64,000 nucleotides of DNA from Aliishimia sp963721175 (GTDB taxonomy: Bacteria > Pseudomonadota > Alphaproteobacteria > Rhodobacterales > Rhodobacteraceae). Shown here piece by piece: positions 1 through 9,521 of the stretch. Location: NCBI GenBank assembly GCA_963721175.1, contig CAVRIG010000024.1, positions 57,982 to 121,981 of the forward strand, read 5' to 3'. Position numbers and translations under genes: made by a program. Position 1 is the first letter of the stretch. Each line of letters opens with the position of its first letter. The notes under the pieces were generated by a model. It worked only from the letters and a program-made list of their open reading frames with translations, was not told the DNA's origin and made no database searches.

Positions 1-721
1 CCACCAGGAGCCGCAGGCCGAGATCGGCGAAGGCCCGGATGGCGATGTCGGGCCGCTTGTAGGCGGCAAGTTCTCCGATCCACAGATAGAAGTCCTCCGC
101 TTCCGCGTCGCGGGGCGTGAACCTCGCGACATCGACGGGCGGGTGCACGACTCCGGACGGGCGGCGCCAGTACTTCGTGATCCGCCGCGCCACGTGGGCC
201 GAATTGGCGACGAAGCTGTCGACCCGCGCGGCGGAGGTCACATCCCATTGCCGCAAACGGTGCGCAAGGTAGGGCATCACGGCGCGAGTCATCGGGTTCG
301 CCTGCGACCGGTAGACATGGTACTGGTCCCAGATGTAGCGCATCGGCGAATGGCAGTAGCATAGATGCAGCGCGTCGGGCGGCACGATCACGCCCTTGGC
401 CGGGCCCGCCTCGCTTGAGATCACCAGATCGTAGCCGGAAAGGTCGATCGCCTCCAGCGCACGCGGCATCAGCGGCAGGTAGGATGGGTAGAGCCGTCGC
501 GCCATCGGCAGACGGGCGATTCCGGTTTCCACGATCCGCATCGCCCGCAGGCGCGGCGAGAGTGCCGCACGGTCACAGACATGGGTGAAGATCGTTGCGT
601 CCGGAAACAGCACACAGAGCTGCTCCAGCACCTTCTCCCCGCCGCGCATGCCGACGAGCCAGTAATGAATGAGCGCGACCTTCACGGGTGAGATCGCCTG
701 ACGTGAGACACTGGAACTCAT
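1..721 (-). CDS. Glycosyltransferase family 4, partial (C-terminus outside window)
   Basis: The reverse strand encodes at least 240 residues with no stop before the window edge. After a short N-terminal tail it reads VKVALIHYWLVGMRGGEKVL, the typical opening of GT4 (GT-B fold) glycosyltransferases that build exopolysaccharide or O-antigen; the GG-E loop near the start is the usual acceptor-side loop. Further in, CHSPMRYIWDQY and VANSAHVARRI are standard in bacterial mannosyl/rhamnosyl GT4 enzymes. The C-terminal nucleotide-sugar domain (EX7E) is mostly cut off; only the first strand (FYLWIGELAAYKRPD) is seen. The start is the ATG at 721-719; an internal GTG a dozen codons in is possible. It is divergent from the membrane protein at 968, and both may belong to a polysaccharide locus that continues to the left. 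Donor and acceptor sugars cannot be told from the sequence. Confidence 0.85.
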   Translation of the reverse strand, partial: MSSSVSRQAISPVKVALIHYWLVGMRGGEKVLEQLCVLFPDATIFTHVCDRAALSPRLRAMRIVETGIARLPMARRLYPSYLPLMPRALEAIDLSGYDLVISSEAGPAKGVIVPPDALHLCYCHSPMRYIWDQYHVYRSQANPMTRAVMPYLAHRLRQWDVTSAARVDSFVANSAHVARRITKYWRRPSGVVHPPVDVARFTPRDAEAEDFYLWIGELAAYKRPDIAIRAFADLGLRLLV

Positions 722-967
722 GGCGTGAGGACGGAGCATGGATCTGCGCGCCTTTCGGGTTGCGGCGGGACTGTGGGTTGGGGCTGGATCATCTGCCGTC
801 CTGGCACATGTGATTGCGAAACCGGCTCGACATGCTATGGCATCGCACGCAGTCGCATATAGCGTCGGACGCCTTCGTGCAACCACGCGTCCATCACCGG
901 GAGCCTTTTCCGTGACGACCGTCTTTTCGACCGGAACGCGGGCCACCCTGCCAACCGGAGCGGCAGG

Positions 968-1960
968 GTGAGCGAGACCGTGTTCGAGCAGCGCGACCCG
1001 CCGGCGCGGATGCGCGCGCGCGCCACAGGTGTCGTTGTGCTCGTCGCGCTGGCGCATTCGGTCATCCAAGCGGTGTTTTTTCCCGCGCCGTTGCGGCCGG
1101 ACGAATGGCGCGCGATGGCGGCTTTCGCCGATGCGCTCTTCGGCGGAGACATGTCGGCTCCGGCGGAGTTCTTCCTGCGCCAGCTTCTCATGCTCGCCAA
1201 CCTGGTGGGCCTGCTGCTCCTCTATCGATTGCGGCTGATCGACGGGCGGGTGATCGTTTTCGCGCTGGTCTGGCCGATGACGATCTTCCTGATGACGCGC
1301 ATCTACTGGGATGCTTGGATCTTTCTCCTGTGCCTCGTGCGGACCGATCTCGCGCCCCGGCGCGAAGCCCTGCTGCTGACGGTCCTGCTGGGGCTGGTGG
1401 CACTGACAGGGGAGGGGAACCTGATCGTGCTTCTGGTCTTCCGCGGCATCGTGCTGGCGCAGCGGTTGGGCCGTCCCGTGCTGGCCCCGCTGGGCTTTGC
1501 GGGCGTGTGCATCGGACTGAGCTGGGCGCTGTCGAGCGGGGTGGCGGGCGAGATCCCGGGCTTCGGTGATCTGGCCCGGCGGTTCCGCTGGACGCGCGAG
1601 GTCGCCAACCCCGAATACTCCGTCGTCGAGACGGTGGGCGTCCTTCTGTCGTCTCTGCATTTCTTCACCCTGCACACGGCGCGCTGGTGGATCGACGCCG
1701 GTTTCAGCATCGTCGCGCTGGGGGCGATCCTATCCTCGGCAGAGGCGCGCGAGCGGTTGTGGGCCCGTCGCCATGTCGCCCTCGCGATCGCCTGCGTGAT
1801 CGCCGGATTCACCGAACTGACCCATGTGTTCCAGAATGCGCGGTACTACTTCTTCGTTGTGCCGCTGCTGGCCGCGATCACGCCGTCCCGGCTTGTCGCA
1901 CCACTTGCCGGGCTCGGCATCCTGCATGTCCTGCTCAAGGTTCTCGTGTCCGAGGCATGA
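968..1960 (+). CDS. Polytopic membrane protein, possibly polysaccharide-related
   Basis: Encodes 330 residues starting at a GTG. Hydrophobic stretches of about 20 residues repeat through the protein (around residues 20-40, 75-95, 100-130, 135-165, 170-190, 225-245, 265-285 and 295-325), giving roughly eight to ten membrane segments. There is no cleavable signal peptide. The late motif NARYYFFVVPLLAAI and the overall layout recall EpsG-like or Wzy-like exopolysaccharide membrane proteins, but no diagnostic motif is certain. The neighbour on the other strand is a GT4 glycosyltransferase, which supports an envelope-polysaccharide role by context only. The smaller frame at 738-971 just upstream has no recognisable content and was not called. 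Confidence 0.6.
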   Translation: MSETVFEQRDPPARMRARATGVVVLVALAHSVIQAVFFPAPLRPDEWRAMAAFADALFGGDMSAPAEFFLRQLLMLANLVGLLLLYRLRLIDGRVIVFALVWPMTIFLMTRIYWDAWIFLLCLVRTDLAPRREALLLTVLLGLVALTGEGNLIVLLVFRGIVLAQRLGRPVLAPLGFAGVCIGLSWALSSGVAGEIPGFGDLARRFRWTREVANPEYSVVETVGVLLSSLHFFTLHTARWWIDAGFSIVALGAILSSAEARERLWARRHVALAIACVIAGFTELTHVFQNARYYFFVVPLLAAITPSRLVAPLAGLGILHVLLKVLVSEA

Positions 1961-2462
1961 CGGATGCGCGATTCGTAGGGTATACGAATACCCTCTTTGC
2001 GAGAAAAAACGCCGTCTCCATTATTCTAGCGGAAATAGAAAATCCCGTTTAGCGTGTTCCGACGGAATCCCGATACTCGTATTTGGCGACGTTCCACTTT
2101 TGGTTGATCTCGGATCCCGGTTTTGCGAGGTAGAGTTAACGTCCGTATAAGATACTGAAAAACGTAAAAAAATGGAATCACCCTGCTTTGAACTGACCTT
2201 CGTGAAAGTCTTTGATGTCGTTTTGAGGACATTTCTTCTTGAAAATCTGAATCAGTTCGTTTCCATGGCAATCAATTGAATCAGTGATCCCAATGTTTGG
2301 TCCTGGTCGTCGTCAGTAAATTCATTTGTGCCCGGGAGCAAAATTGTGATCAGATTCCAAAATTGGATCAAACGCACGTCCTAGGACGTCCTTTTTTCCG
2401 TAATCAACCTCCATCAAGAAATTTCGAGCCTTACCGAAGGCCTGCAAGGGAATAGTATAGTC
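1961..2462. other. 502-bp lower-GC leader before the giant gene
   Basis: No gene is seen. The base composition is visibly more AT-rich than the flanks, with A/T runs such as aaaaaac and gtaaaaaaatgg. It most likely holds the promoter and long 5' leader of the giant exoprotein gene that starts at 2463. It also contains the perfect 14-bp palindrome listed separately. The ribosome-binding site of the giant gene is weak (aaggg at 2446-2450, about 12 bases before the ATG). Confidence 0.5.
2376..2397 (+). promoter_or_regulatory. 14-bp perfect palindrome followed by a T run
   Basis: The bases at 2376-2389 read acgtcctaggacgt, which equals its own reverse complement, and are followed by cc and six T residues. 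It could be a dimer operator in the giant gene's leader, or a short hairpin plus U tract acting as an intrinsic terminator or attenuator. The stem is only five pairs if a four-base loop forms, so a terminator would be weak. The sequence is clear; its function is a guess. Confidence 0.3.
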
Positions 2463-5400
2463 ATGGCTGTCACCAATAATTTTGCGTCAAGCACTCTCGA
2501 TCTCAACGGCGAAGTCGCCCTCTCCCAACCGACCGCGCTGGTATGGGGGGCCGACGGACGGCTTTACGTTACGGAAGTCGATGGCGACGTAAAAGTTCTC
2601 ACGATCGCGTTCGGCGACAGCGACCCCAATGACAGCGATACGACCGCAAGTTTCTACGTGACCGATTCGGTGACGCTGAGCCAGGTGAAATCCATTCCCA
2701 ACGTGAACGATGACGGCACCGCCAGCGGTCAGAACAACCGCCAGGTGACCGGCATCGACGTCACCAAGCAATATGACGCGAACGGCGACCAGGTGTTCAT
2801 CGACGGGAAGCCCGCGGTGACCATGTACGTGACGTCATCGGACAGCCGCATCGGCGCGGGCGGGTCCGGAGCCGATAAGGACCTCGACACCAATTCCGGA
2901 ACCATCACCCGGCTGACGCAGACGGGCCCCGACACGTGGGAAGCGGTGGATATCGTCCGCGGCCTCGCGCGGTCGGAGGAAAACCACGCGCTCAACGGTC
3001 TGGAAATCATCCAAGAGCTGGACGGGAACGGCCAGCTCGTCTCCGAGCGGATCATCGTGGCCAACGGGGGCAATGCGAACACGGGCGCGCCATCCAACAA
3101 CTTTGCCGGCCAGCAGGAGCAGCCCTATTCCGGGGCGATTCTCGAGATCGACCTCAATGCGATCAATGACCTGCAGATCCAGATCGACCCGGTGAGCGGG
3201 CGCAGCTTCGTCTACGACATGCCGACGCTGGACGACCCGACGCGCACCGGCACGGACGATAGCGGCGATCCCTTCGGCGGCAATGACGGCCTGAACTCCG
3301 CCAAGATAACGGCCGACAGCCCGGTCCAGATCTACTCGCCCGGCTATCGCAACGCCTACGACATCGAGGTGACGGATGACGGACGGGTCTTCACCTACGA
3401 CAACGGCGCGAACAATTCGTGGGGCGGCCGGCCCGTCGGCGAGGCGGGCTCGAACGGTTCCGTCGATTTCGCGCAGGCGCTCGGCTACATCGCGACGAAC
3501 CTCAACAACGGCGAGGGCAACAGCAACGACGACATCAACCTGGTGGAATGGAATCCGTCCAACAAAGACCAGTTCCACGAGGTGACCCGGTCCGACGACC
3601 TCGCCGGGCGGACTCTGTCCGATGGTGCCGGCGGCGCCAAGACCTATGTCAACGAAGACGGTCTGACCGTGGTCTATGGCGGCCACCCGAACCCGACGCG
3701 CGCCGAGGGAAGCCGGGCCGGCATCCTGTTCTCGCCCGGGGCGGGGACAGACGACGCCTATCTGTTGGTCTCCAACGAGGACAGCTACGGCAACGGCGGC
3801 GGCAGCGACTACGACGAGGTCATCGCCTGGCTGACCGAAGTGGAAAACAACGACGCCGATTTCCCGAGCCAGGGTATCTACGGGGCCGATACGGGCGATC
3901 TGACCAAGAAGGTCATCGCCGTCACGCCAGGCATCGCCTACGACATCTACGCCCAGGCGGATGGCTCGGCGCTGATCGTCGAGACCGGCCAGACATCGCC
4001 CGGCGGCACGTTCCTCGGCACGGCGGGTCTTCCGTCGGACATCGCGGAAATCGTGGTGGCGCCCAACGCCATCGAGGGCAACTACTTCGAAGCCGGCCAG
4101 CACGACGGCGCACTCGACACCGGCAACGGCTCGATCAACGGCCTCACCGAGTACACGTCGACGTTGCTCGACGACGCGCAGAACGGCATCAAGATGTCCG
4201 GTGCGATCATCGCGGCATCGCTCAACCAGGGCAGCCTGATCATCATGGGCCGCAACGCGGAAGGGCAGGTCGAGAGCAGCCTCAACGGCGGATTCGCCGT
4301 CGCCTCCGACCGCACCACCCTGAACGCCGGCGGCGGGCCTCTGGGCCTCGCGTCGCTCGGCGACAACGTCAACGACTTCGGGCTGACCAATCCCTTCCAG
4401 GGCTCCATCTGGGCCGCGACCTATAACCAGAACGGTCCGCTCATCGAGATCTTCCAGCCCAACAACGGGACGGTCCTGCTCGCCGGGCAGGACGCGTTCG
4501 ATCCGCTCGACAACGACCTCGACGGTGTGGGCGATATCGCCGATCCGTTCGAGTACAGCGCCGACAACGGTTATGCGCTCGAGGCGGGTCAGACGCTGAC
4601 GATCGACTTCAACCCGCAGAATACAAACTTCCCGACGTCCCTTGCGGGAACGGGACTACTGGGCGCCGCGCTCGACGGGGTCACCGCAAACCAGGACGCG
4701 CAGACCGCGGCCGAAAACTTCGGGCCCGATCAGCAGCAGGACGGCCTCTTCGACGCCGGCGGCAACGTGCTTCCGGGCGGCAATGCGCCGATCCTGCAGA
4801 TCAAGAACGTCAAGGACGGCTCAGTCGTCGGCGCGGCCAATGGGGCGCGCGACGTATTGCATACCGGCATCCGTCCGGCGGACGACGTCCAGCGGATAGT
4901 CGCCACGATGAACGTCAAGAACTGGCTGCCCGCGATGGGCGGCTCCGAGGTCGACGGCCAGCTCACCGGCATGATCTTCTCCGACGGCACGCAGGCCAAT
5001 TTCCTGCGCGTCGTCTTCGGGTCCGTGAACGGTGCCGCGGGACTCGAGGTCGGCTACGAAATCGGCGACGCGAATTACACTGTTCTGGGACAGGTGGCGA
5101 TTCCGGACCTGCTGAACACGTCCGTGGAGACCGTCGACCTGCGCCTCGAGATCGACATGGACAACGGTTTCGCCGTGTCGGTGTTCTACAAGCTGCAGGG
5201 GGAGTCCGTCTTCACCGAAGTCGCTCTCGACGATGGCACGCCCGGATTCTCTCTCCCGAACGGTGTGCTTCAGGATGTCCTCACCGGCGACCACACCATC
5301 GGTTCGGGCGCCGATGCGCTGCCCTCCGGCGCGGCGATCGGGTTCCTGGCCGAGGATGCCGGTGGAGACGACATCAACGACGCCGGCTTCAACGGCCTTC

Positions 5401-8400
5401 TGGCGATCGATTTCAACAATCTCGACATCGAAGCCTTTGGCAACGAAATCGCCGCCGCGACCGGGGCCGACGTCGGCCAGGCGGGCACCGACGGCCTCGA
5501 CACGATCAAGTATTCGGGTACGGACACGACGCTTGCCGCGCTGGACGCTACGGTGGAGAATTTCGACGGCAGCGGCAGTGACTCGGATTTCGCCGTGACC
5601 GGCAATGCCAGCGACAACCGGATTACGGTCGGCTCCGGTACCAATACCATCACGACAGGTGCGGGCGCCGACAAGGTGGTCGGCACGAAGGCGTCCCTGT
5701 CGACGGACACCATCACCGACTTCACGCTCGAGGACCGGATCGTCATTACCGATGCGACGGCGACCGACGCCGTTGGCGTGACCTATGCGGCCGGGTCGGC
5801 CATCGTCACGCTGGGCAGTACCTCGATCACCTTCTCCGGCCCGGATTTCGAGGATTTCGATCCGGTCAACGGACCCGCGACCTTCCAGTTCAACGAGACC
5901 GGCGAAGGGCTGGAGATCAGCCTCATCAAGCCCGAGACCATCCTCTACCGCGTCAATGCCGGCTCCGACAAAGGACCGAGCGGCACCCAGGGGACGGTCG
6001 CGGCGATCGACGGCGGGCCGGACTGGCTCGGGGACGCCGACCTCGTGAATGGCAGCGGCGCGGTCCGCGTGACCGGCGCGGTCGCGAACACCTACACGCA
6101 GGGATTGACCGATGCCGAGGACGAGATCGATTCCGGCAACGTGGATCTGGAAGTCGTGCCGTGGCAGGTCTTCGCTGCAGAGCGCAGCGACAACAACGGC
6201 GCCGACCCCAAGCTGACATACGAATTCGACGTCGAGGCGGGTACCGCCTACAAGATCACGCTGTTCTACACGGAGAACTGGAACGGCATCTACAACTTCG
6301 CCGACAACAACGGCGGCCAGACGCGGCAATTCGACGTGGCCGTCGAAGGCGACGTTCCGGACGCGTTCCAGAACCTCAACCCGGCGCAGGAGGCTGCTGA
6401 CCTCCTCGGTCTGGGCACGGTGACCAACAGCATGTCCGACGCGGACAAGGCGCTCATCAATGGCACGACGTTCCAGCGCGAATTCACCTACACCGCCACG
6501 GACAACGTCCTGACACTCGAATTCCTGCATGAGTTCGAGAACCCCAAGGTCAACGCGATCCAGATCACGCAGCTCGGCTTCGTCGCACCCCCGGTGGACG
6601 AAACTGCACCGGTGATCGAGGAGATCCTCGTCAACAATCCCGCGAGTGTGCAGGACGGCGAACGCTTTGCCACCATCGTGCTGAGCGATGAAACCGGTTT
6701 CGAGGAGACCGATTTCGACGGGCTTGACGGCAGCGAACTCACCTTTTCGGGGATCGTTCCGGACACGGTCTCCTCTCCGCTCGTCGTGCTGAGCGATGGT
6801 GGCCTGACTGCGACACTGACCTACACCCTGTCGCGTGACGACAACGCATGGCCCGCAGGCGTGGGGCAGATCGACGTCGCGGCGGGAGCCTATGGCGATG
6901 CGGCCGACAACACGAGCGCGGCGGCGACCGGTACGTTCGTGTTGGAACCGAATCTCGCGAACCTGACGCGGGGAAATGTCGTGCGGGCGATCAATGTCGG
7001 CACGACCGACACGGCGCCGGCGACCAATCTCGGCACCGACCTCGTCGAGGGCGGGACGGACAACAACCGCTACGGCGGCAGCATTGCGGCCGACAGCTTG
7101 ATCACCGACGCAGTCGGCAACCCGATCGCCTTCGAGGCGGACAACGCGGCGTATTACACCAGCCCGAAGAGCACCGGGCAACTCAATGCCAATGTCGACG
7201 GTCAGTCGGGCGGCACCGGCAGCAACTCGGGTGGCGTCGATCTCGATGGATCGGCTTACCACACCTATCGCGATAGCAATGCCGATATCTGGACCGGCAC
7301 GTATGACGGCTTTGCGAACGGCTCCTATGTGGTCGAGCTGCACTTCGCCGAACTGTTCCAGACGTCCGCAGGCACGCGGGTCGGCGACTTCTACGTTCAG
7401 GGCGAACTGGTGCAGCCGAACTTCGATGCGCTGGCCGTTGCGGGCGGATCGGACAAGCCGACCTTCTTCCGCCACAACGTGACCGTGACCGACGGTACGA
7501 TCACCATTGGTGTCGACAGCTCCGCCGGGCAGGCGGGCTACAGTGCCATCGTGGTTTATGATGCGGTGCCCTCCGACCTCCCGCCGACCATATCCGTCGC
7601 GGACGTGAACGTGACCGAAGGCGACGATGCGATCGTGACCTTCTCGCGGATCGGCGACCTCTCGGAGGACGTGACCGTCACGTTCGACGTGACGTCCGAC
7701 AGCGCGGACAGCTCCGATTTCGTGGCGCCCGCGAGTCAGACCGTGACCATCCTCGCCGGCGAGGCCACGGCGACCGTCGCCATCTCCACCGTCGACGACC
7801 AGGACGAGGAAGGTGCCGAAGCGTTCACCGTCTCGATCACCGGCCTCTCCAACACCTCCGGGGACGCCGTCGCGGCCGCCGGTTCCGACTCTGCGACTGT
7901 GACGATCGCGGCGAGCGACAGCACGTTCCAGGTGCCTGCGGGCGGCGCGCTCTTCAGTTTCGATTTCGAGGGCGCAGGCGGCGAAGCGCTCGCCGTCGGC
8001 GGGTTCGACGGCGCGCTTGGCAGCGATGCTGCGCTGACCGTCGACGAGGCGACATCCGAGGTGACCGGCGGCAAACTGGTGGTCCAGACGTCGGAAGGCG
8101 ACATCAACGACGGCACCGACAACGGCAGCCAGAACGACTTTACGAAGGCAGTCGACATCAGTGACCCCGCGCTCAATGAGATCTACCTGACGACGCGGTT
8201 CGACAACCCCTTCACCGAAGCGGTGCTTCTCGCGAATGGTGTCACGACCGGGACGATACCGAACTATGCCCAGCAGGGCATCGTCTTCGGTACCGGCACC
8301 CAACTCGCCGGCGAGCAGGTCAAGCTGGTCTGGGGCGGAGTGGCCGCGGGCGGGTCGGCACCTGACGCCACCGGGATCCAGATGTGGACCAAGGGTTCTG

Positions 8401-9521
8401 GAAACGTCAACCAGCAGGCGACCATCGCCCAGATGATCGAGCCCGGAAAGACGCTGTTCGATGTCGCCTCCATCGAGATGTCGATGGTGATCGACAAGGC
8501 TGCCGGCACCGTCGGTCAGTACACCACGCTGTTCGACGATCTGGGCGCCATCATCGGCGGCACACGGCCAGTCGCGACGCCCGGTTTCTTCACCACACCG
8601 CCGGTCGCGATGCCGGCAGCGGTGCTTGCCAACGTCCTGTCGACGACGGAAGACACGCATTTCGGCGTCCACTCCTCCGACAACAGCAATCCGGCCGGCA
8701 GCTTCACGAGCTTCGAGGCAAGCTGGGACGTGCTCAGTCTCACTTCCCCGCAATTCGTCGCGCCGCAGGAGGGGCCCGACGTCGCCAACGGGACTGTCTA
8801 TGGCGACTTCTCGGGTGACGGTCTCAACCCCACCGATATCGGTGCTCTGGAGGCGGGCAGCAACGTCGTTACCGCGCAGCAGGTGGGCGATGACAGCGGC
8901 TCCCTGGGCCGCGATCGCGACTATTTCACCTTCGAGGTGCCGGAAGGGCAGGTCCTGAACGCGATAAACCTCACCCAGTACCTGAACGAGGAGCCGACCG
9001 ACACGGCGGGCTTCATCGGCATCCAGGTCGGAGGCCAAGTCACTACCAATCCGGAGACAGGCGAGAACAGCGCCGATCTGCTGGGCGGCCTGATCTACGG
9101 TTCCGGCGAACTCAACAACGACATCCTCGCGTTGCTGGCGGAGGGCGGAAACGTGCAGGGAACCGAATTCCCCGGGTTCTCGCTGCCGCTCGGGGCGGGC
9201 ACCTACACGATCTGGTTGAATCAGGGTGCCGACCTGCCCACGACGGTGACGCTGGACCTGCAATTGGCGGCGGCCGGTCCGGACGTGGTACTCTCCATCG
9301 CGGATGCGGGGGACCTCGTCGAAAACGGCGATTTCGGCGACACCGTGCTGACCTTCGGCCTCTCGGCGACAAACGGTTTCACCGGAGACCTGACCGTGAA
9401 CTTCGACACCGATGACGCAGCCGGCCTCTCGCAGGTCGTGAGCTTCACGACGGTGCGGGCAGCCTCAGCATCGCGGTTGCAAACGATAATGCGAATGACG
9501 GCGCCGACAATGTCACGGTGA
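2463..9521 (+). CDS. Giant multidomain carbohydrate-binding exoprotein, N-terminal segment
   Basis: 2352 residues in one frame; the first part of a gene that really continues to 21610. There is no N-terminal signal peptide, which fits type I secretion by a C-terminal signal. Domains in order (approximate residues): PQQ/sorbosone-dehydrogenase-like beta-propeller (15-676); a thrombospondin-3/Ca-binding Asp loop DNDLDGVGDIADP (680-703); jelly-roll lectin-like domain (703-996); RTX-like Gly/Asp stretch around ITTGAGADKVVG (1010-1156); malectin domain opening ILYRVNAGSDKG (1161-1373); Ig-like (1375-1496); second malectin with VVRAINVGTTDTA (1499-1706); Calx-beta with VTEGDDAIVTFSRIG (1709-1818); another jelly-roll (1823-2096); a pre-peptidase C-terminal-like domain (2105-2270); the beginning of a further Calx-beta. 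The frame breaks near 9450: loss of one base turns SFTTGAGSLSIAVAND into VRAASASRL, and the last 20 or so residues listed here are out of frame. Composition is acidic with few Lys and no Cys clusters, as in Ca-dependent exoproteins. Confidence 0.85.
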   Translation: MAVTNNFASSTLDLNGEVALSQPTALVWGADGRLYVTEVDGDVKVLTIAFGDSDPNDSDTTASFYVTDSVTLSQVKSIPNVNDDGTASGQNNRQVTGIDVTKQYDANGDQVFIDGKPAVTMYVTSSDSRIGAGGSGADKDLDTNSGTITRLTQTGPDTWEAVDIVRGLARSEENHALNGLEIIQELDGNGQLVSERIIVANGGNANTGAPSNNFAGQQEQPYSGAILEIDLNAINDLQIQIDPVSGRSFVYDMPTLDDPTRTGTDDSGDPFGGNDGLNSAKITADSPVQIYSPGYRNAYDIEVTDDGRVFTYDNGANNSWGGRPVGEAGSNGSVDFAQALGYIATNLNNGEGNSNDDINLVEWNPSNKDQFHEVTRSDDLAGRTLSDGAGGAKTYVNEDGLTVVYGGHPNPTRAEGSRAGILFSPGAGTDDAYLLVSNEDSYGNGGGSDYDEVIAWLTEVENNDADFPSQGIYGADTGDLTKKVIAVTPGIAYDIYAQADGSALIVETGQTSPGGTFLGTAGLPSDIAEIVVAPNAIEGNYFEAGQHDGALDTGNGSINGLTEYTSTLLDDAQNGIKMSGAIIAASLNQGSLIIMGRNAEGQVESSLNGGFAVASDRTTLNAGGGPLGLASLGDNVNDFGLTNPFQGSIWAATYNQNGPLIEIFQPNNGTVLLAGQDAFDPLDNDLDGVGDIADPFEYSADNGYALEAGQTLTIDFNPQNTNFPTSLAGTGLLGAALDGVTANQDAQTAAENFGPDQQQDGLFDAGGNVLPGGNAPILQIKNVKDGSVVGAANGARDVLHTGIRPADDVQRIVATMNVKNWLPAMGGSEVDGQLTGMIFSDGTQANFLRVVFGSVNGAAGLEVGYEIGDANYTVLGQVAIPDLLNTSVETVDLRLEIDMDNGFAVSVFYKLQGESVFTEVALDDGTPGFSLPNGVLQDVLTGDHTIGSGADALPSGAAIGFLAEDAGGDDINDAGFNGLLAIDFNNLDIEAFGNEIAAATGADVGQAGTDGLDTIKYSGTDTTLAALDATVENFDGSGSDSDFAVTGNASDNRITVGSGTNTITTGAGADKVVGTKASLSTDTITDFTLEDRIVITDATATDAVGVTYAAGSAIVTLGSTSITFSGPDFEDFDPVNGPATFQFNETGEGLEISLIKPETILYRVNAGSDKGPSGTQGTVAAIDGGPDWLGDADLVNGSGAVRVTGAVANTYTQGLTDAEDEIDSGNVDLEVVPWQVFAAERSDNNGADPKLTYEFDVEAGTAYKITLFYTENWNGIYNFADNNGGQTRQFDVAVEGDVPDAFQNLNPAQEAADLLGLGTVTNSMSDADKALINGTTFQREFTYTATDNVLTLEFLHEFENPKVNAIQITQLGFVAPPVDETAPVIEEILVNNPASVQDGERFATIVLSDETGFEETDFDGLDGSELTFSGIVPDTVSSPLVVLSDGGLTATLTYTLSRDDNAWPAGVGQIDVAAGAYGDAADNTSAAATGTFVLEPNLANLTRGNVVRAINVGTTDTAPATNLGTDLVEGGTDNNRYGGSIAADSLITDAVGNPIAFEADNAAYYTSPKSTGQLNANVDGQSGGTGSNSGGVDLDGSAYHTYRDSNADIWTGTYDGFANGSYVVELHFAELFQTSAGTRVGDFYVQGELVQPNFDALAVAGGSDKPTFFRHNVTVTDGTITIGVDSSAGQAGYSAIVVYDAVPSDLPPTISVADVNVTEGDDAIVTFSRIGDLSEDVTVTFDVTSDSADSSDFVAPASQTVTILAGEATATVAISTVDDQDEEGAEAFTVSITGLSNTSGDAVAAAGSDSATVTIAASDSTFQVPAGGALFSFDFEGAGGEALAVGGFDGALGSDAALTVDEATSEVTGGKLVVQTSEGDINDGTDNGSQNDFTKAVDISDPALNEIYLTTRFDNPFTEAVLLANGVTTGTIPNYAQQGIVFGTGTQLAGEQVKLVWGGVAAGGSAPDATGIQMWTKGSGNVNQQATIAQMIEPGKTLFDVASIEMSMVIDKAAGTVGQYTTLFDDLGAIIGGTRPVATPGFFTTPPVAMPAAVLANVLSTTEDTHFGVHSSDNSNPAGSFTSFEASWDVLSLTSPQFVAPQEGPDVANGTVYGDFSGDGLNPTDIGALEAGSNVVTAQQVGDDSGSLGRDRDYFTFEVPEGQVLNAINLTQYLNEEPTDTAGFIGIQVGGQVTTNPETGENSADLLGGLIYGSGELNNDILALLAEGGNVQGTEFPGFSLPLGAGTYTIWLNQGADLPTTVTLDLQLAAAGPDVVLSIADAGDLVENGDFGDTVLTFGLSATNGFTGDLTVNFDTDDAAGLSQVVSFTTVRAASASRLQTIMRMTAPTMSR

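Noticed and set aside
738..971. 77-codon frame upstream of the membrane protein
   Set aside because: No ribosome-binding site, no motif, and composition unlike a real gene; it lies in the divergent promoter region.
4821..9263. A 1480-codon open frame on the reverse strand opposite the giant gene, with similar ones at 2835-4103, 12064-13191, 14980-17187 and 18542-20758
   Set aside because: They are antisense shadows of a GC-rich, acidic coding strand (Asp/Val-rich sense gives Val/Asp/Arg-rich antisense), with no recognisable domains and no ribosome-binding sites.
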